64,000 nucleotides of DNA, taken from NCBI GenBank assembly GCA_964556895.1, contig CAZKYC010000004.1, forward strand, positions 31,167-95,166, given 5' to 3'. Source of the DNA: Hinthialibacter sp964556895. Lineage in GTDB: Bacteria > Hinthialibacterota > Hinthialibacteria > Hinthialibacterales > Hinthialibacteraceae. Below are positions 17,345 through 25,745 of the stretch, piece after piece. Below the pieces are notes generated by a model. The model was given only the letters and a program-made list of their open reading frames with translations, had not been told where the DNA came from and made no database searches. Each line of letters starts with the position of its first letter. The first letter of the stretch is position 1. The position numbers were made by a program, and so were the translations under genes.

Positions 17345-17998
17345 GGTTTGATTTTGATTGTTTTATATTAACGATGTAGGGGCGCAGCGCGCTGCACCCC
17401 GAATGAACAAGAACCCATCTCAAAAATACTGGCTCATCCCGGATTTGGATTCGTTCTCTCAAATTGAATTAAAATTTCCTGACACGATCTCAAGGATGAT
17501 TTTTTTATCGTTGTATGTGGCATGGGTATAACTCTGCTCGCTTCGCAGCCGCTCACTATTCCCCAGCAATTGCTGCGAAATCGGCAGCCCTTGTGAAATA
17601 TCTTGATCCCCCCTGTCCGCCGATGGCGGCCTTCCCCCCTTAATAAGGGGGGTGTCTAGCCCCTGTTTATTTTTGAGACGGCTTCTAACTTGCTTATTCT
17701 CACTCGTTTCGCAGCCGCTCACTATTCCCCAGCAATTGCTGCGAAATCGGCAGCCCTTGTGAAATATCTTGATCCCCCCTGTCCGCCGATGGCGGCCTTC
17801 CCCCCTTAATAAGGGGGGTGTCTAGCCCCTGTTTATTTTTGAGACGGCTTCTAACTTGCTTATTCTCACTCGTTTCGCAGCCGCTCACTATTCCCCAGCA
17901 ATTGCTGCGAAATCGGCAGCCCTTGTGAAATATCTTGATCCCCCCTGTCCGCCGATGGCGGCCTTCCCCCCTTAATAAGGGGGGTGTCTAGCCCCTGT
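17345..17998. other. repeat-filled interval between bioD and bioA
   Basis: 654 bases holding, from left, a short GGGGCGCAGC/GCTGCACCCC palindrome (17379-17400), the second copy of direct repeat D (17431-17544), and three tandem copies of a 166-base unit (17545 onward). Small ORFs across the units shift frame from copy to copy and are not genes. A promoter for bioA on the minus strand would have to lie inside the repeats. Confidence 0.7.
17431..17544. repeat. repeat family D, copy 2 (direct repeat right of bioA)
   Basis: Nearly identical to 15668-15781 (GGCTCATCC...GGATTTGGAT, then TTCTCTCAAATTGAATTAAA, GACACGATCTCAAGGATGAT, GGCATGGGTATAACTCTGC). The right palindromic arm is absent here; the 166-base tandem unit begins at the junction. 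Confidence 0.78.
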
Positions 17999-18003
17999 TT
18001 ATG
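17545..18003. repeat. three tandem 166-base units
   Basis: Units start at 17545, 17711 and 17877 with GCAGCCGCTCACTATTCCCC; each contains GCAATTGCTGCGAAATCGGC, one family B palindrome (17605-17652, 17771-17818, 17937-17984) and the tail CTAGCCCCTGTTTAT. The first two also carry TTTTGAGACGGCTTCTAACT before the next unit. The copies look identical by eye, which implies recent amplification. The third stops at the bioD stop codon (17999-18001). Confidence 0.9.
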
Positions 18004-18718
18004 ATTGAAAAAGTAAAAACGCTTCCCAGCGAATCGCGTGTTCGATGCGGTTCCAAAGGTCGTTATGATTTTGTTTTTCAAAGAGTGTTGAATCAAGATA
18101 TGGGATGTTACCCAGATTGTTCACGTTGCCAATGTCGACAATGGTCTCAATGTTGTTCTCTAACAAGTCAGTTTCTCCACCAGGTGTTAAATGAGTGAAG
18201 ATCACTCCCGCCAACTCCAGCCCCATCGCCCGTACCGATTCAATCGTCAACAAGGTGTGGTTAATGACGCCCAGGCGGTTCGCCGCAACAATAATCACCG
18301 GCAGCCCCAGTTCTACGGCGAAATTAGAGACGCAATACTCGCCGGCGATTGGCACCTGCCAGCCGCCGATGCCTTCAACAAATATGCACGGACGAAACCT
18401 CGACAGTTCATGAACGGATTGCACCACCAGTTTGGGGTCAATGGGCGCGTTTTCTAACTCTGCGGCGAAATGGGGCGAGGCGGGGCGCTTTAACACGACC
18501 GGCGACAATTGGTGAGCATCAAGATTGATATTCGTCAGTTTTTTGTAAAACAACACGTCTTCAGAGGCCCAGCCGTCTTGGTGTTTGACTGCGCCGCTGG
18601 CGATGGGTTTGATGGGCAGGCATTTCACGCCCATGTGATGAAGCCCGAACGCCAACAGGCCCGTGACGACCGTCTTGCCGATTTCGGTGTCGGTCCCGGT
18701 AATAAAGAATCCACGCAT
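17999..18718 (-). CDS. bioD: dethiobiotin synthetase
   Basis: ATP-dependent carboxylase that closes the ureido ring of dethiobiotin from diaminononanoate and CO2. 239 residues. P-loop FITGTDTEIGKT at residues 5-16, the KPIASG substrate-binding lysine block near 37, EGIGGWQVPI (the usual form is EGAGG), and a NRLGVINHTLLT stretch. The last codons run into the third 166-base repeat, which contributes the TAA stop, so the present C terminus (AFLLFQS) may differ from the ancestral one. The start at 18718 is preceded by purine-poor sequence, making the start a little uncertain. Confidence 0.92.
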   Translation of the reverse strand: MRGFFITGTDTEIGKTVVTGLLAFGLHHMGVKCLPIKPIASGAVKHQDGWASEDVLFYKKLTNINLDAHQLSPVVLKRPASPHFAAELENAPIDPKLVVQSVHELSRFRPCIFVEGIGGWQVPIAGEYCVSNFAVELGLPVIIVAANRLGVINHTLLTIESVRAMGLELAGVIFTHLTPGGETDLLENNIETIVDIGNVNNLGNIPYLDSTLFEKQNHNDLWNRIEHAIRWEAFLLFQS

Positions 18719-18734
18719 AGGGGCAGTATAAACG

Positions 18735-18760
18735 AAGGGCGCTGTCGAAACAGCGCCCTT
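18735..18760 (-). terminator. hairpin between the MFS gene and bioD
   Basis: Perfect 11-bp stem AAGGGCGCTGT / ACAGCGCCCTT with a 4-base loop, just after the stop of the MFS gene and before bioD. The downstream T run on the minus strand is weak (CGTTTAT), so it may attenuate rather than end transcription. Confidence 0.55.
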
Positions 18761-18786
18761 GATGAATTATATAGTAAACGAGAGTA

Positions 18787-19977
18787 TTACGCGGCCAATG
18801 GAGCAGGCAACGCAACACCCATCACCCCAGACAAGACGACCAATAAAATCGCCACAACGGCTGCGACGATCATACTGTCTTTGATGGTCTTGCCTTCGCC
18901 GCTCGAAATCGAGCCCATCCAGGCCGGGACGAAGATCGCGCCCAAGAGGCCGATGGCGAAGATAATGCTGAAGCCTGTGCCTGCCATTTCACCCGGCACG
19001 CGAGCAAACATCAGTCCGGCGATTGTCGGGAAGATTGGCGCGAACAATAAGCCAAGCAGGATGACGCAAATTGTCGCTGCGCCTTTGCTGTTGATGCCCT
19101 TCATCGCGAACAAAACGACTGCGGAAACAGCCGCAAGCACCAGAATAAACCAAGGGCCGTTTGCGCCTGAAAGAACAATCATTTGGCCCACCACCAACGC
19201 TGTAAAGAGCCGGCCAGCCATGATCGCGACTGAGAAGAATGACAGGTTTGTATTGGCTTGCGTGTCAGTTGCGCCCACGCTGGTCATATAGGTGGTGATC
19301 CACCCCGCCATCGACACTTCAAGCGCAATGTAGAACATGAGACCCAACGCACAAAGAATAATCGTTGGGTCGGTGATCAAACCACTCGCCGCGGATGCGC
19401 TGAAGTTTCCGCCTGATTCGGGAAAGGTTGCCATGAAAGCAATCACTAAAGGAACCACAAGCAACAGGCCTAAAATCGTCAAAGACCCGCCGAATGACAT
19501 GCGTTTAAACAGAAAAGCAGAGAGCATCGGCGTAACAAATGCGCCCACGCCAAAGAACACGTTGCCCAAGTTGCCAGACTGGCCTGGGTCAGGAAAAACA
19601 ATGGCCGGGTTGCCAAGAAGGACGTTGCCCGCCGTGTTCATAAACATACTACCGACGCCCAAGAACAAGCAGGCGACGACTGCGATGGCATAGGTTTTCG
19701 CCTGGCCCATAAAGAGCATCGATGCAATGCCCGCAGCGAAACCAATAATGGCGCAGGTTTGATAACCAAAGTTATCGGTGACAATTCCCGCGACTAAGAC
19801 AAACACTAAATTGCTGAAGTTGTAGACAGAAAACAATTTGCCCATTTGGGCGTCGTTGATGCCTAGGGTTTCTGTCAGTTTTAATTTAATGCTTCCCAAT
19901 AAAAACATGGTAAGCCCGAGGCCAAATACGCTGGTTACGGCCACGATATTCGCAAACATCATGTTTTGATCTTCCAT
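18787..19977 (-). CDS. major facilitator superfamily transporter
   Basis: 396 residues, about twelve hydrophobic helices in two six-helix halves with a longer central loop (FPESGGNFSASAASG). Proton- or sodium-coupled uptake or efflux of a small solute across the inner membrane. In the second helix region the sequence GLMFYIALEVSMAGWITTYM resembles sugar-type MFS members (FucP-like group), but no substrate-defining motif is certain. I chose the second methionine (MEDQNMM, 19977): a GGGAGG lies 10 bases upstream of it, and this site would be inside the coding sequence if the first ATG at 19995 were used. Confidence 0.8.
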   Translation of the reverse strand: MEDQNMMFANIVAVTSVFGLGLTMFLLGSIKLKLTETLGINDAQMGKLFSVYNFSNLVFVLVAGIVTDNFGYQTCAIIGFAAGIASMLFMGQAKTYAIAVVACLFLGVGSMFMNTAGNVLLGNPAIVFPDPGQSGNLGNVFFGVGAFVTPMLSAFLFKRMSFGGSLTILGLLLVVPLVIAFMATFPESGGNFSASAASGLITDPTIILCALGLMFYIALEVSMAGWITTYMTSVGATDTQANTNLSFFSVAIMAGRLFTALVVGQMIVLSGANGPWFILVLAAVSAVVLFAMKGINSKGAATICVILLGLLFAPIFPTIAGLMFARVPGEMAGTGFSIIFAIGLLGAIFVPAWMGSISSGEGKTIKDSMIVAAVVAILLVVLSGVMGVALPAPLAA

Positions 19978-20331
19978 TTGCGCAGTTCCTCCCAAGCCAA
20001 GATATGCTTGCTGGTTACACAGCAGGCGAGGCGATTATTACATACCCCAAGTTGAGTATCAACGGGCGGAGACCGAAACCGCCCTACATTTTTGTAGGGC
20101 GCGTGCGACGCGATTGCCTATCCCCAAAATTGGCAAATGCATAGAAACACGGTGGTGAATGATTCTCTTGGGTATTTGTCCGTTGTACTTCGATGAGTTT
20201 TTAATTAGTCGTGATCCCTCACAAAATCTAAACCAAGCCCTAAGCATCTTCTAATAACGGTTTAATTCGCTTCCAACATTGAGATGGATACTGGTAACAG
20301 CAACATCTAACCAAAATTTGGAGGCAGTAGT
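19978..20331. other. divergent intergenic region with hairpin
   Basis: 354 bases between the MFS gene and the secreted protein gene. It contains a perfect 9-bp hairpin, CGCCCTACA (20080-20088) / TGTAGGGCG (20093-20101), of a kind common in interspersed palindromes. TTGGAGG precedes the downstream ATG. No RNA gene or clear promoter pair recognised. Confidence 0.5.
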
Positions 20332-22257
20332 ATGCAACGTATTTTCATCTTAATGATGGCCATCATGTGTCTGGCCGCCGGCGGCTGGGCAGCAACCAAC
20401 AATTCTGGCAACCCCCCGACGTTTCTTCATTTAGACATCTGCACCAACGGTCTCGGCGACAACACCAGCGGCGTTGCCTTCCCTCGAATGGAAGCGGGCG
20501 TATTTGACGTTGGCGTCGACCTCGACGCTGACGGAACCATCGATCGTTGGTTGTCAGAAGAAAAGACCGAGTTTTTGGGCCGCGACAACCAAGACAACAT
20601 CAGCATCGACGGCTGGCGCCGGTTTTATATTCGGCTTGACGCCGACGCGGGCAAGATGGCGAAAATTCGCATCGTCGACCTTAGCGACGCGTTTTACATC
20701 GCGGTCAACGCCATCCGCCTGAACTACGCTGATGGGACCGTCGTCGCCAATGAAGTGCCCAATGGGTTCTTCGAAGACGAAGCTCCGTTGAACGGCTGGA
20801 CGGTCTTAGAAGGCTCAGTCACCGACCCCGCCGCGCTCATCATCAATGACGAAAACGGCCAATACAACATGTACAGCACCAAGTTTTTCTCGTCGCGCAC
20901 AGACGTCTTGAGCGCCGACAACTCAGAAACCGTCGTGATCGAATCAGACGCCTTTGAACTCAAAGCCCCCACCAGTTTTGTCTATGGCATGGTCTCGGGC
21001 GGCGGCTCTGAACTGTTCAACGTTCCCGAAGCGGGCTTGTCAGACAACGCCAGCGGCGTATTTCTCGACATCGAACCGCTCAACGGCGAATATGACGAAG
21101 GCCGCGACGTTCCTCTCACCGGCTTCTACGGCGGCAAGATCGACAACGTGCGCAACCAGATGCACCCCGTCTTTCTCAACACCTCCGGCCAAGAAGGCAA
21201 GCAATGCCAGATCGTCGCGATTGATAACTCAGAGTTTTATCACATCGGTCTCGATAGTTTTCGCATGAACTGGGACCTCGACATCATCCGCAACGGCGGG
21301 TTTGACGAAGGCGTACCGACTCCTGAAGAAGACCCCGACGCAGTCGAATGGTTTTCTGAACAAGTCATCGAACACACCCTTCACCCCAGCGGCGGCATCC
21401 CCGGCTGGTCCGTCGAAAGCGACGCGGGCGACCCGGTTTATTACTTTGACGACGCCAGCCACGGCAGCCAGTTTTCAGGCCGAACCTTCATCGGCACGGC
21501 TGGCAGCACCGAAGGCCGCTTCTTCACAGGAATGAAAGTGGTTTCCGACCCGTTCGCCATCACCGCCTTGCCTGACCCGGCCAACAGCATCTTCTTACAG
21601 TTCGCGTCCGCCCAAGGCTCCGCCCGCGAGCGCTACACCGACGACGGCGGTTCAAAAGAATACGGCACCGTCGAACTTCACGTCGACGTCAACGGCAACG
21701 GCAACTTTGACGACGCCGAAGACGCCAACTATCGTCAAATCCATCAGGGCATGGGCCAGAACTTCAACACCAGCAATATGGACTTATGGTCATACCCCGA
21801 ATATCGCTTCTACATCAAGCCCGAACACTACGGCATGCCCGCCCGCATCTTTGTCGAAGACACCATGGGCCCCAGCCGCGGCAGCTATGGCTGGATGTGC
21901 GTCGACGACTTCTTTATCTGGAACGGCAGTGAAGCGGTCTTGCCTTTCCCCAACTCAGACTTTGAATTGGGCAGCATGGAAAACTGGAACGAAGAAACCA
22001 ACATCAACGGCGGCGAGCTCGACTCATGGTTGTCAGGCTCTGGCGAACTGTGGATTGACGGCTTGATCTGCCGCGATAGCAGCTGCCAGGCGGGCCACTA
22101 CGCCATGAACAACCGCCACGGTATGGCCGACGGCAACTTCGCGGCTGACTCAGCCCCCAACGAATACGCCAACGGCGACGCTGGCACAGGCACGCTGATC
22201 TCAACCACCTTTGACTTGCCGACATTGACCACCGTTGACGAATGGAGCCTGTTCTAA
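20332..22257 (+). CDS. large secreted protein of unknown function with VDEWSLF C terminus
   Basis: 641 residues. A Sec signal peptide is clear (charged start, hydrophobic core, cleavage likely after GGWAA near residue 21). The mature part is acidic and rich in Asp, Asn, Gly and aromatic residues, with repeated beta-type segments: D(L/I)C/D-I..N..(S/L)DN(T/A)SGV near residues 35 and 230 and VDLDADGTIDRW, VDVNGNGNFDDAEDANY, a calcium-binding-like stretch. Stretches such as NGFFEDEAPLNGW, NGGFDEGVPTPEEDP and NSDFELGSMENWN repeat the form of carbohydrate-binding or jelly-roll modules. No catalytic motif is seen. The chain ends in TTVDEWSLF, a motif shared with the next gene's product. Function unknown; extracellular or surface adhesion or binding is the likeliest role. 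Confidence 0.72.
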   Translation: MQRIFILMMAIMCLAAGGWAATNNSGNPPTFLHLDICTNGLGDNTSGVAFPRMEAGVFDVGVDLDADGTIDRWLSEEKTEFLGRDNQDNISIDGWRRFYIRLDADAGKMAKIRIVDLSDAFYIAVNAIRLNYADGTVVANEVPNGFFEDEAPLNGWTVLEGSVTDPAALIINDENGQYNMYSTKFFSSRTDVLSADNSETVVIESDAFELKAPTSFVYGMVSGGGSELFNVPEAGLSDNASGVFLDIEPLNGEYDEGRDVPLTGFYGGKIDNVRNQMHPVFLNTSGQEGKQCQIVAIDNSEFYHIGLDSFRMNWDLDIIRNGGFDEGVPTPEEDPDAVEWFSEQVIEHTLHPSGGIPGWSVESDAGDPVYYFDDASHGSQFSGRTFIGTAGSTEGRFFTGMKVVSDPFAITALPDPANSIFLQFASAQGSARERYTDDGGSKEYGTVELHVDVNGNGNFDDAEDANYRQIHQGMGQNFNTSNMDLWSYPEYRFYIKPEHYGMPARIFVEDTMGPSRGSYGWMCVDDFFIWNGSEAVLPFPNSDFELGSMENWNEETNINGGELDSWLSGSGELWIDGLICRDSSCQAGHYAMNNRHGMADGNFAADSAPNEYANGDAGTGTLISTTFDLPTLTTVDEWSLF

Positions 22258-22290
22258 GCCTCGCTGCTTAGGACGTCCTTTCAACAACTC

Positions 22291-22325
22291 ACGCTCCCAT
22301 CGCCCCGGCGGTGGGAGCGTTTTTT
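22291..22325 (+). terminator. intrinsic terminator of the secreted protein gene
   Basis: A 14-bp stem with one G-T pair, ACGCTCCCATCGCC / GGCGGTGGGAGCGT, ends in six T, 33 bases after the stop codon. Confidence 0.9.
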
Positions 22326-22418
22326 ATGTGCGTGGCGCGGGCTATAATTGTCGTTCTGGTTACATTGAGATATTTATACTCATAACGCGTTTTTCGATTC
22401 ATTTTGACCGAAGGCCAA

Positions 22419-24647
22419 ATGAAAAATTTTTTTCTAGCCGGTATCGCTCTTTTATCGTTACTCTCTTCGCTCCATTCACATGCCTTTGAGCGAGTGGTAT
22501 TCGCCCCGGCGGAGACGTTTGAACTCACGCCGCTGAACCCCGCCCATTTTACTGAATACATTTATTGGGCGCCGGAGGCCTTCGCCGACTTCAACGGCGA
22601 CCCGTTTGAAGACTTGTTGTCGGCGTCGGGCGTAGACAACAAATTAGAATTATTTCTTCGCATTCCAAACGGCGGTTTTGAGTCGGGAAAGCTGGTGTTT
22701 CAAGCGACGCAGCCAATCGAAAGCCTCGCTGTCGGCGATTGGAACCTAGACGGCCATTCTGATTTCGCCGTTGGTTTGTTACACGATGAGACCGTCATTG
22801 CTCTCAACCAGGGCAATGCAACATTCACGTTTATCAAAGGCCAATATGGCAGCCAAGTCGCTTCGGGCGATCTTAACAACGACGGCGCCATTGACTTGGT
22901 CGCGCTAAAAGACGGCTTTCTCTCTTGGCGTTTCGCCGCACCGGGTGAATGGAACAACAACGCCTGGCTTGAAACCCCATCAACCCTCCGCCCTCAAAGC
23001 ATAGAACTGGCCGATTTTAATGGAGACGGAATTCTTGATGTTGGATCGGGAACAATAATCTATTCCATTTTTTACGGCGATGGGAATGGAGCATTTTCTG
23101 CACCCGTTGATTCTCCTTATGCCAGTCTTGGAACGATTTATCTTTCCTACACAGCCGCAGACTTAAACGGCGATGGGATGTCTGATTTATTTGGATTTCA
23201 TACGCGAGACTTATACATCCCTTCTTTACAAATTTTCAATTATCTGGGTGAAGGCCTATTCAGCGACCCGTCAGAGTTTGACTTTCCCTGGATTTCTCAC
23301 CAGGACCAATACGCGGTCTCTGATTTTAACGCTGACGGATTTGACGACATCGCAGCAACCATTCTCGGCGAATCAGGCCAGGGCAGCCGGGTCAGAATCA
23401 TGTATGGCCCCTACGATAACGGCTTTCAATGGATCGACGATCTCTATCAAAGCGGTTCGCAACCACTGGGGATATACGCCATCAATACGCTGCCCAATGG
23501 CGCCGCCGACCTGATGGTGATTTTATCTGAACCTAGCCAAGCGGTGTATTTTCGCTGGATTGGCCTTCAACCAACAACGCAAAATCGCGAAGCAACGACC
23601 CTGCGCGTCCCCGAAGACGTATTGACCTTGTCGCAGGCGCTGCGCGAGTCGATTGAAGGCGACGTCATCTCGCTGGCGCAAGGCCAGTATGACGACAACA
23701 TCGTCATCAACAACGCAACCACAACCATCAGCGGGCGGCTCAATGAAGGCCTGCCGCTTATCACAGGCGAATGGAACATCTCCAACAGCGCGATCAACAT
23801 CGACCTGATTGAGACAAACGAGACGACCATAACGGCTGACAATTCGCGGTTGAATATTTCTAGATCAAAACTCGGTGGAAGAAGTTCTGTCAGAGGCTTC
23901 CCGCGATCAACGATGCTTGGCGTCCCAAGCCGCCCTGCGCTGGTTGTAACAAACGTCAGTGGTGAAACTCTCGCTCTCGCTCATTGTGAAATACGCGGCG
24001 GTCAGGTTCTTGAGACGCCGGGTGAACCAAGTGAGGATTCAGCAAAACCCGAGAACGAAAGCAACGCCGGCGCTGCGGTTTTGATTGAGAACAACACAAA
24101 CACAGTGGCTCAATTGACAGATACGAAAATCATCGGCGGTAAAGGCTCAGCGACGGGCAATGATATTCACCTCTCGCTGCCCGGCGGGACGGGCGTGTTG
24201 GTGAGAGATTCAATGAATATTCAGCTGATGCTCAATGAATCGACGTTATCAGGCGGCGCCGGGGCTGATGTGTTTGGATATATCCCAAAAGGCGCGTCTG
24301 TTCAATACTTCTTCACTGCCACACAGCCCGGCGGGCCTTCGATTCGGTCAATACGCTCAACCGTTGAATTCCACACAGGACGCCTCGACGGCGGTGTTGG
24401 CGGCGCCGGCGGAGAGTTTCAGACGACCATCTTCAAAGACGCCGAATCTGTATTTCTCGACGGCGCAACGGGCGGCGCGGGCGCGCAAGCGTTTGACCAT
24501 TCAAGCGTCATCATTCGCGAGAGCATCCTCAACGGCGGTCTGGGCGGCGCACCCAACGGTGAATACGGCCCGCAATTCGAAACAGACGAGACCTCAACCA
24601 TTGAGCTCATCAACACAACCGCGGTAGAAAATTGGTTTTTGTATTAA
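22419..24647 (+). CDS. secreted FG-GAP propeller plus beta-helix protein with VENWFLY C terminus
   Basis: 742 residues from the ATG at 22419, chosen because a signal peptide (MKNFFLAGIALLSLL...HSHA) starts there. Residues about 35-370 hold six or seven FG-GAP/VCBS repeats with calcium-binding loops, for example ADFNGDPFEDLL, GDWNLDGHSDFA, GDLNNDGAIDLV, ADFNGDGILDVG, ADLNGDGMSDLF and SDFNADGFDDIA, which should fold as an integrin-alpha-like propeller. From about 395 the pattern changes to a right-handed beta-helix (LTLSQALRESIEGDVISLAQ, then many Asn/Gly/Thr turns and GGAGG-type loops). It ends in NTTAVENWFLY. A possible promoter, TTGTCG-17-TATTTA, lies at 22348-22376. Likely a surface or secreted binding protein; no enzyme motif seen. 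Confidence 0.78.
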   Translation: MKNFFLAGIALLSLLSSLHSHAFERVVFAPAETFELTPLNPAHFTEYIYWAPEAFADFNGDPFEDLLSASGVDNKLELFLRIPNGGFESGKLVFQATQPIESLAVGDWNLDGHSDFAVGLLHDETVIALNQGNATFTFIKGQYGSQVASGDLNNDGAIDLVALKDGFLSWRFAAPGEWNNNAWLETPSTLRPQSIELADFNGDGILDVGSGTIIYSIFYGDGNGAFSAPVDSPYASLGTIYLSYTAADLNGDGMSDLFGFHTRDLYIPSLQIFNYLGEGLFSDPSEFDFPWISHQDQYAVSDFNADGFDDIAATILGESGQGSRVRIMYGPYDNGFQWIDDLYQSGSQPLGIYAINTLPNGAADLMVILSEPSQAVYFRWIGLQPTTQNREATTLRVPEDVLTLSQALRESIEGDVISLAQGQYDDNIVINNATTTISGRLNEGLPLITGEWNISNSAINIDLIETNETTITADNSRLNISRSKLGGRSSVRGFPRSTMLGVPSRPALVVTNVSGETLALAHCEIRGGQVLETPGEPSEDSAKPENESNAGAAVLIENNTNTVAQLTDTKIIGGKGSATGNDIHLSLPGGTGVLVRDSMNIQLMLNESTLSGGAGADVFGYIPKGASVQYFFTATQPGGPSIRSIRSTVEFHTGRLDGGVGGAGGEFQTTIFKDAESVFLDGATGGAGAQAFDHSSVIIRESILNGGLGGAPNGEYGPQFETDETSTIELINTTAVENWFLY

Positions 24648-24666
24648 GCGCCCCGCCAGTCGCTTA

Positions 24667-24778
24667 TATAATGGTTGCCAGAATTATGTGGGGATTGAGC
24701 TTAGGTAACTGTATCTTTCGCTGTCCGCCGCGGCGGATACGGGCGCGCTTACCGCACGCAATTTTGTCAAACGCTCTA
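24667..24778. repeat. MITE-like repeat family A, copy 3
   Basis: TATAATGGTTGCCAG ... TTGTCAAACGCTCTA, with the palindromic core TCCGCCGCGGCGGA in the middle. It separates two convergent genes. Non-coding. Confidence 0.82.
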
Positions 24779-24811
24779 AACCTATTGATGCACTCAGCCT
24801 TTCAGACAACC

Positions 24812-24845
24812 CCCACCCAGCCTCCCCCAACTTGGGGGAGGGGTA
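24812..24845. repeat. palindrome CCTCCCCCAA/TTGGGGGAGG
   Basis: A 10-bp perfect hairpin with a 1-base loop between the convergent genes at 24647 and 24852. Similar C/G hairpins are scattered through the window; without a T tail it is more likely a mobile palindrome than a terminator. Confidence 0.5.
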
Positions 24846-24851
24846 GGTTGT

Positions 24852-25742
24852 CTACTTCACCCAGTCGTCAAACAGCTGATTAAGATCGTCTGGGTCAGGT
24901 TCGCCTGAAAACACAACAGTTCGGTATTTTAGATTGAGCGTGTCACCTTTGTTGAACTGCCAGGGTTGTTCCAAAAAGTTCAAATTGGTCGGCGAGAAAA
25001 ATCCGTAGTTGCGCGTAAACCACTTCGCCGGGAACCACGGGTTTTTGGGGTGGTCAAATATCGCCAGACCTTCGGTGGCTCCCAGGCGGTTTCCAAAATA
25101 GGCCATCCACTCTGACTCGACGCTCAAGGTGGCCTTTTCGCCTTTGTGTCCCTGTTTGTTGACTAAAGTTCCGCCTGAGTTGACGCATAGTTCCGGCGCC
25201 ATGCGGGCCGAAAACAGCGAGTGGTTGGTGCGCTCGATCTTCACTTTCATCTGGGCGACGAGCGTGATATCAAAATCAATCACGCGCAATGACTCATTAG
25301 GCGCGGTGATGGTGACGCGGCGTTCGTCGATGAAGGGCATGGGCGCGCCGGGCCTGACCCATTCACAGCGCTGGATAAACACCACGCGGTCGCCGCCCGC
25401 TTCGATGAGTTTCATTTTGTTTGAGATGATTTGCCCTCGCTCGAGCGTGTCTTGCCAGTAGTTGCCGCCGTTGACCTTGTCACAGCCAAAGAACAGCGAG
25501 TGATGATGGGGATACGGCTCAGAGGTCTGGGTGGTGACGCTGAGGCCCGTCGCGGGGCCGTTGACTGGATAAAAATACGGGTATTTTTCGTTGGTAGCGT
25601 AGCGATAATCAGTAAACACTTCGCCATCGACGGTCACCCGAACAACATCGTCAAGTTTGACCGCACCGACCGTTTGAGGTTGAGCGGCGGCGGTCGAAAC
25701 AAATACACAGATCGCTGTCATGGCTAGAATGCAAATACGCAT
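24852..25742 (-). CDS. secreted PmoA-like (DUF6807) protein
   Basis: 296 residues with a Sec signal peptide (MRICILAMTAICVFVSTAAA). The conserved family core is evident: YPYFYPVNGPATG near residue 53, EPYPHHHSLFFG with its histidine cluster near 75, and VNGGNYW. Despite the database name PmoA-like, this family has a sugar-mutarotase-like beta-sandwich character and is unrelated to membrane methane monooxygenase; it is common next to Gfo/Idh/MocA oxidoreductases and sulfatases in Planctomycetes-type genomes. Here it starts 3 bases after the stop of such an oxidoreductase, whose last codons hold the GGGAGG ribosome-binding site, so the two are translated from one mRNA. Probable role in processing an exported sugar. 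Confidence 0.82.
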   Translation of the reverse strand: MRICILAMTAICVFVSTAAAQPQTVGAVKLDDVVRVTVDGEVFTDYRYATNEKYPYFYPVNGPATGLSVTTQTSEPYPHHHSLFFGCDKVNGGNYWQDTLERGQIISNKMKLIEAGGDRVVFIQRCEWVRPGAPMPFIDERRVTITAPNESLRVIDFDITLVAQMKVKIERTNHSLFSARMAPELCVNSGGTLVNKQGHKGEKATLSVESEWMAYFGNRLGATEGLAIFDHPKNPWFPAKWFTRNYGFFSPTNLNFLEQPWQFNKGDTLNLKYRTVVFSGEPDPDDLNQLFDDWVK

Positions 25743-25745
25743 GGC

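Noticed and set aside
17545..18003. CRISPR array
   Set aside because: The units are 166 bases long with no unique spacers of CRISPR size, and no cas gene is present.
17459..18096. Short minus-strand ORFs across the 166-base units, one per unit
   Set aside because: The unit length is not a multiple of three, the ORFs are identical shadows of the repeat, and they have no ribosome-binding site.
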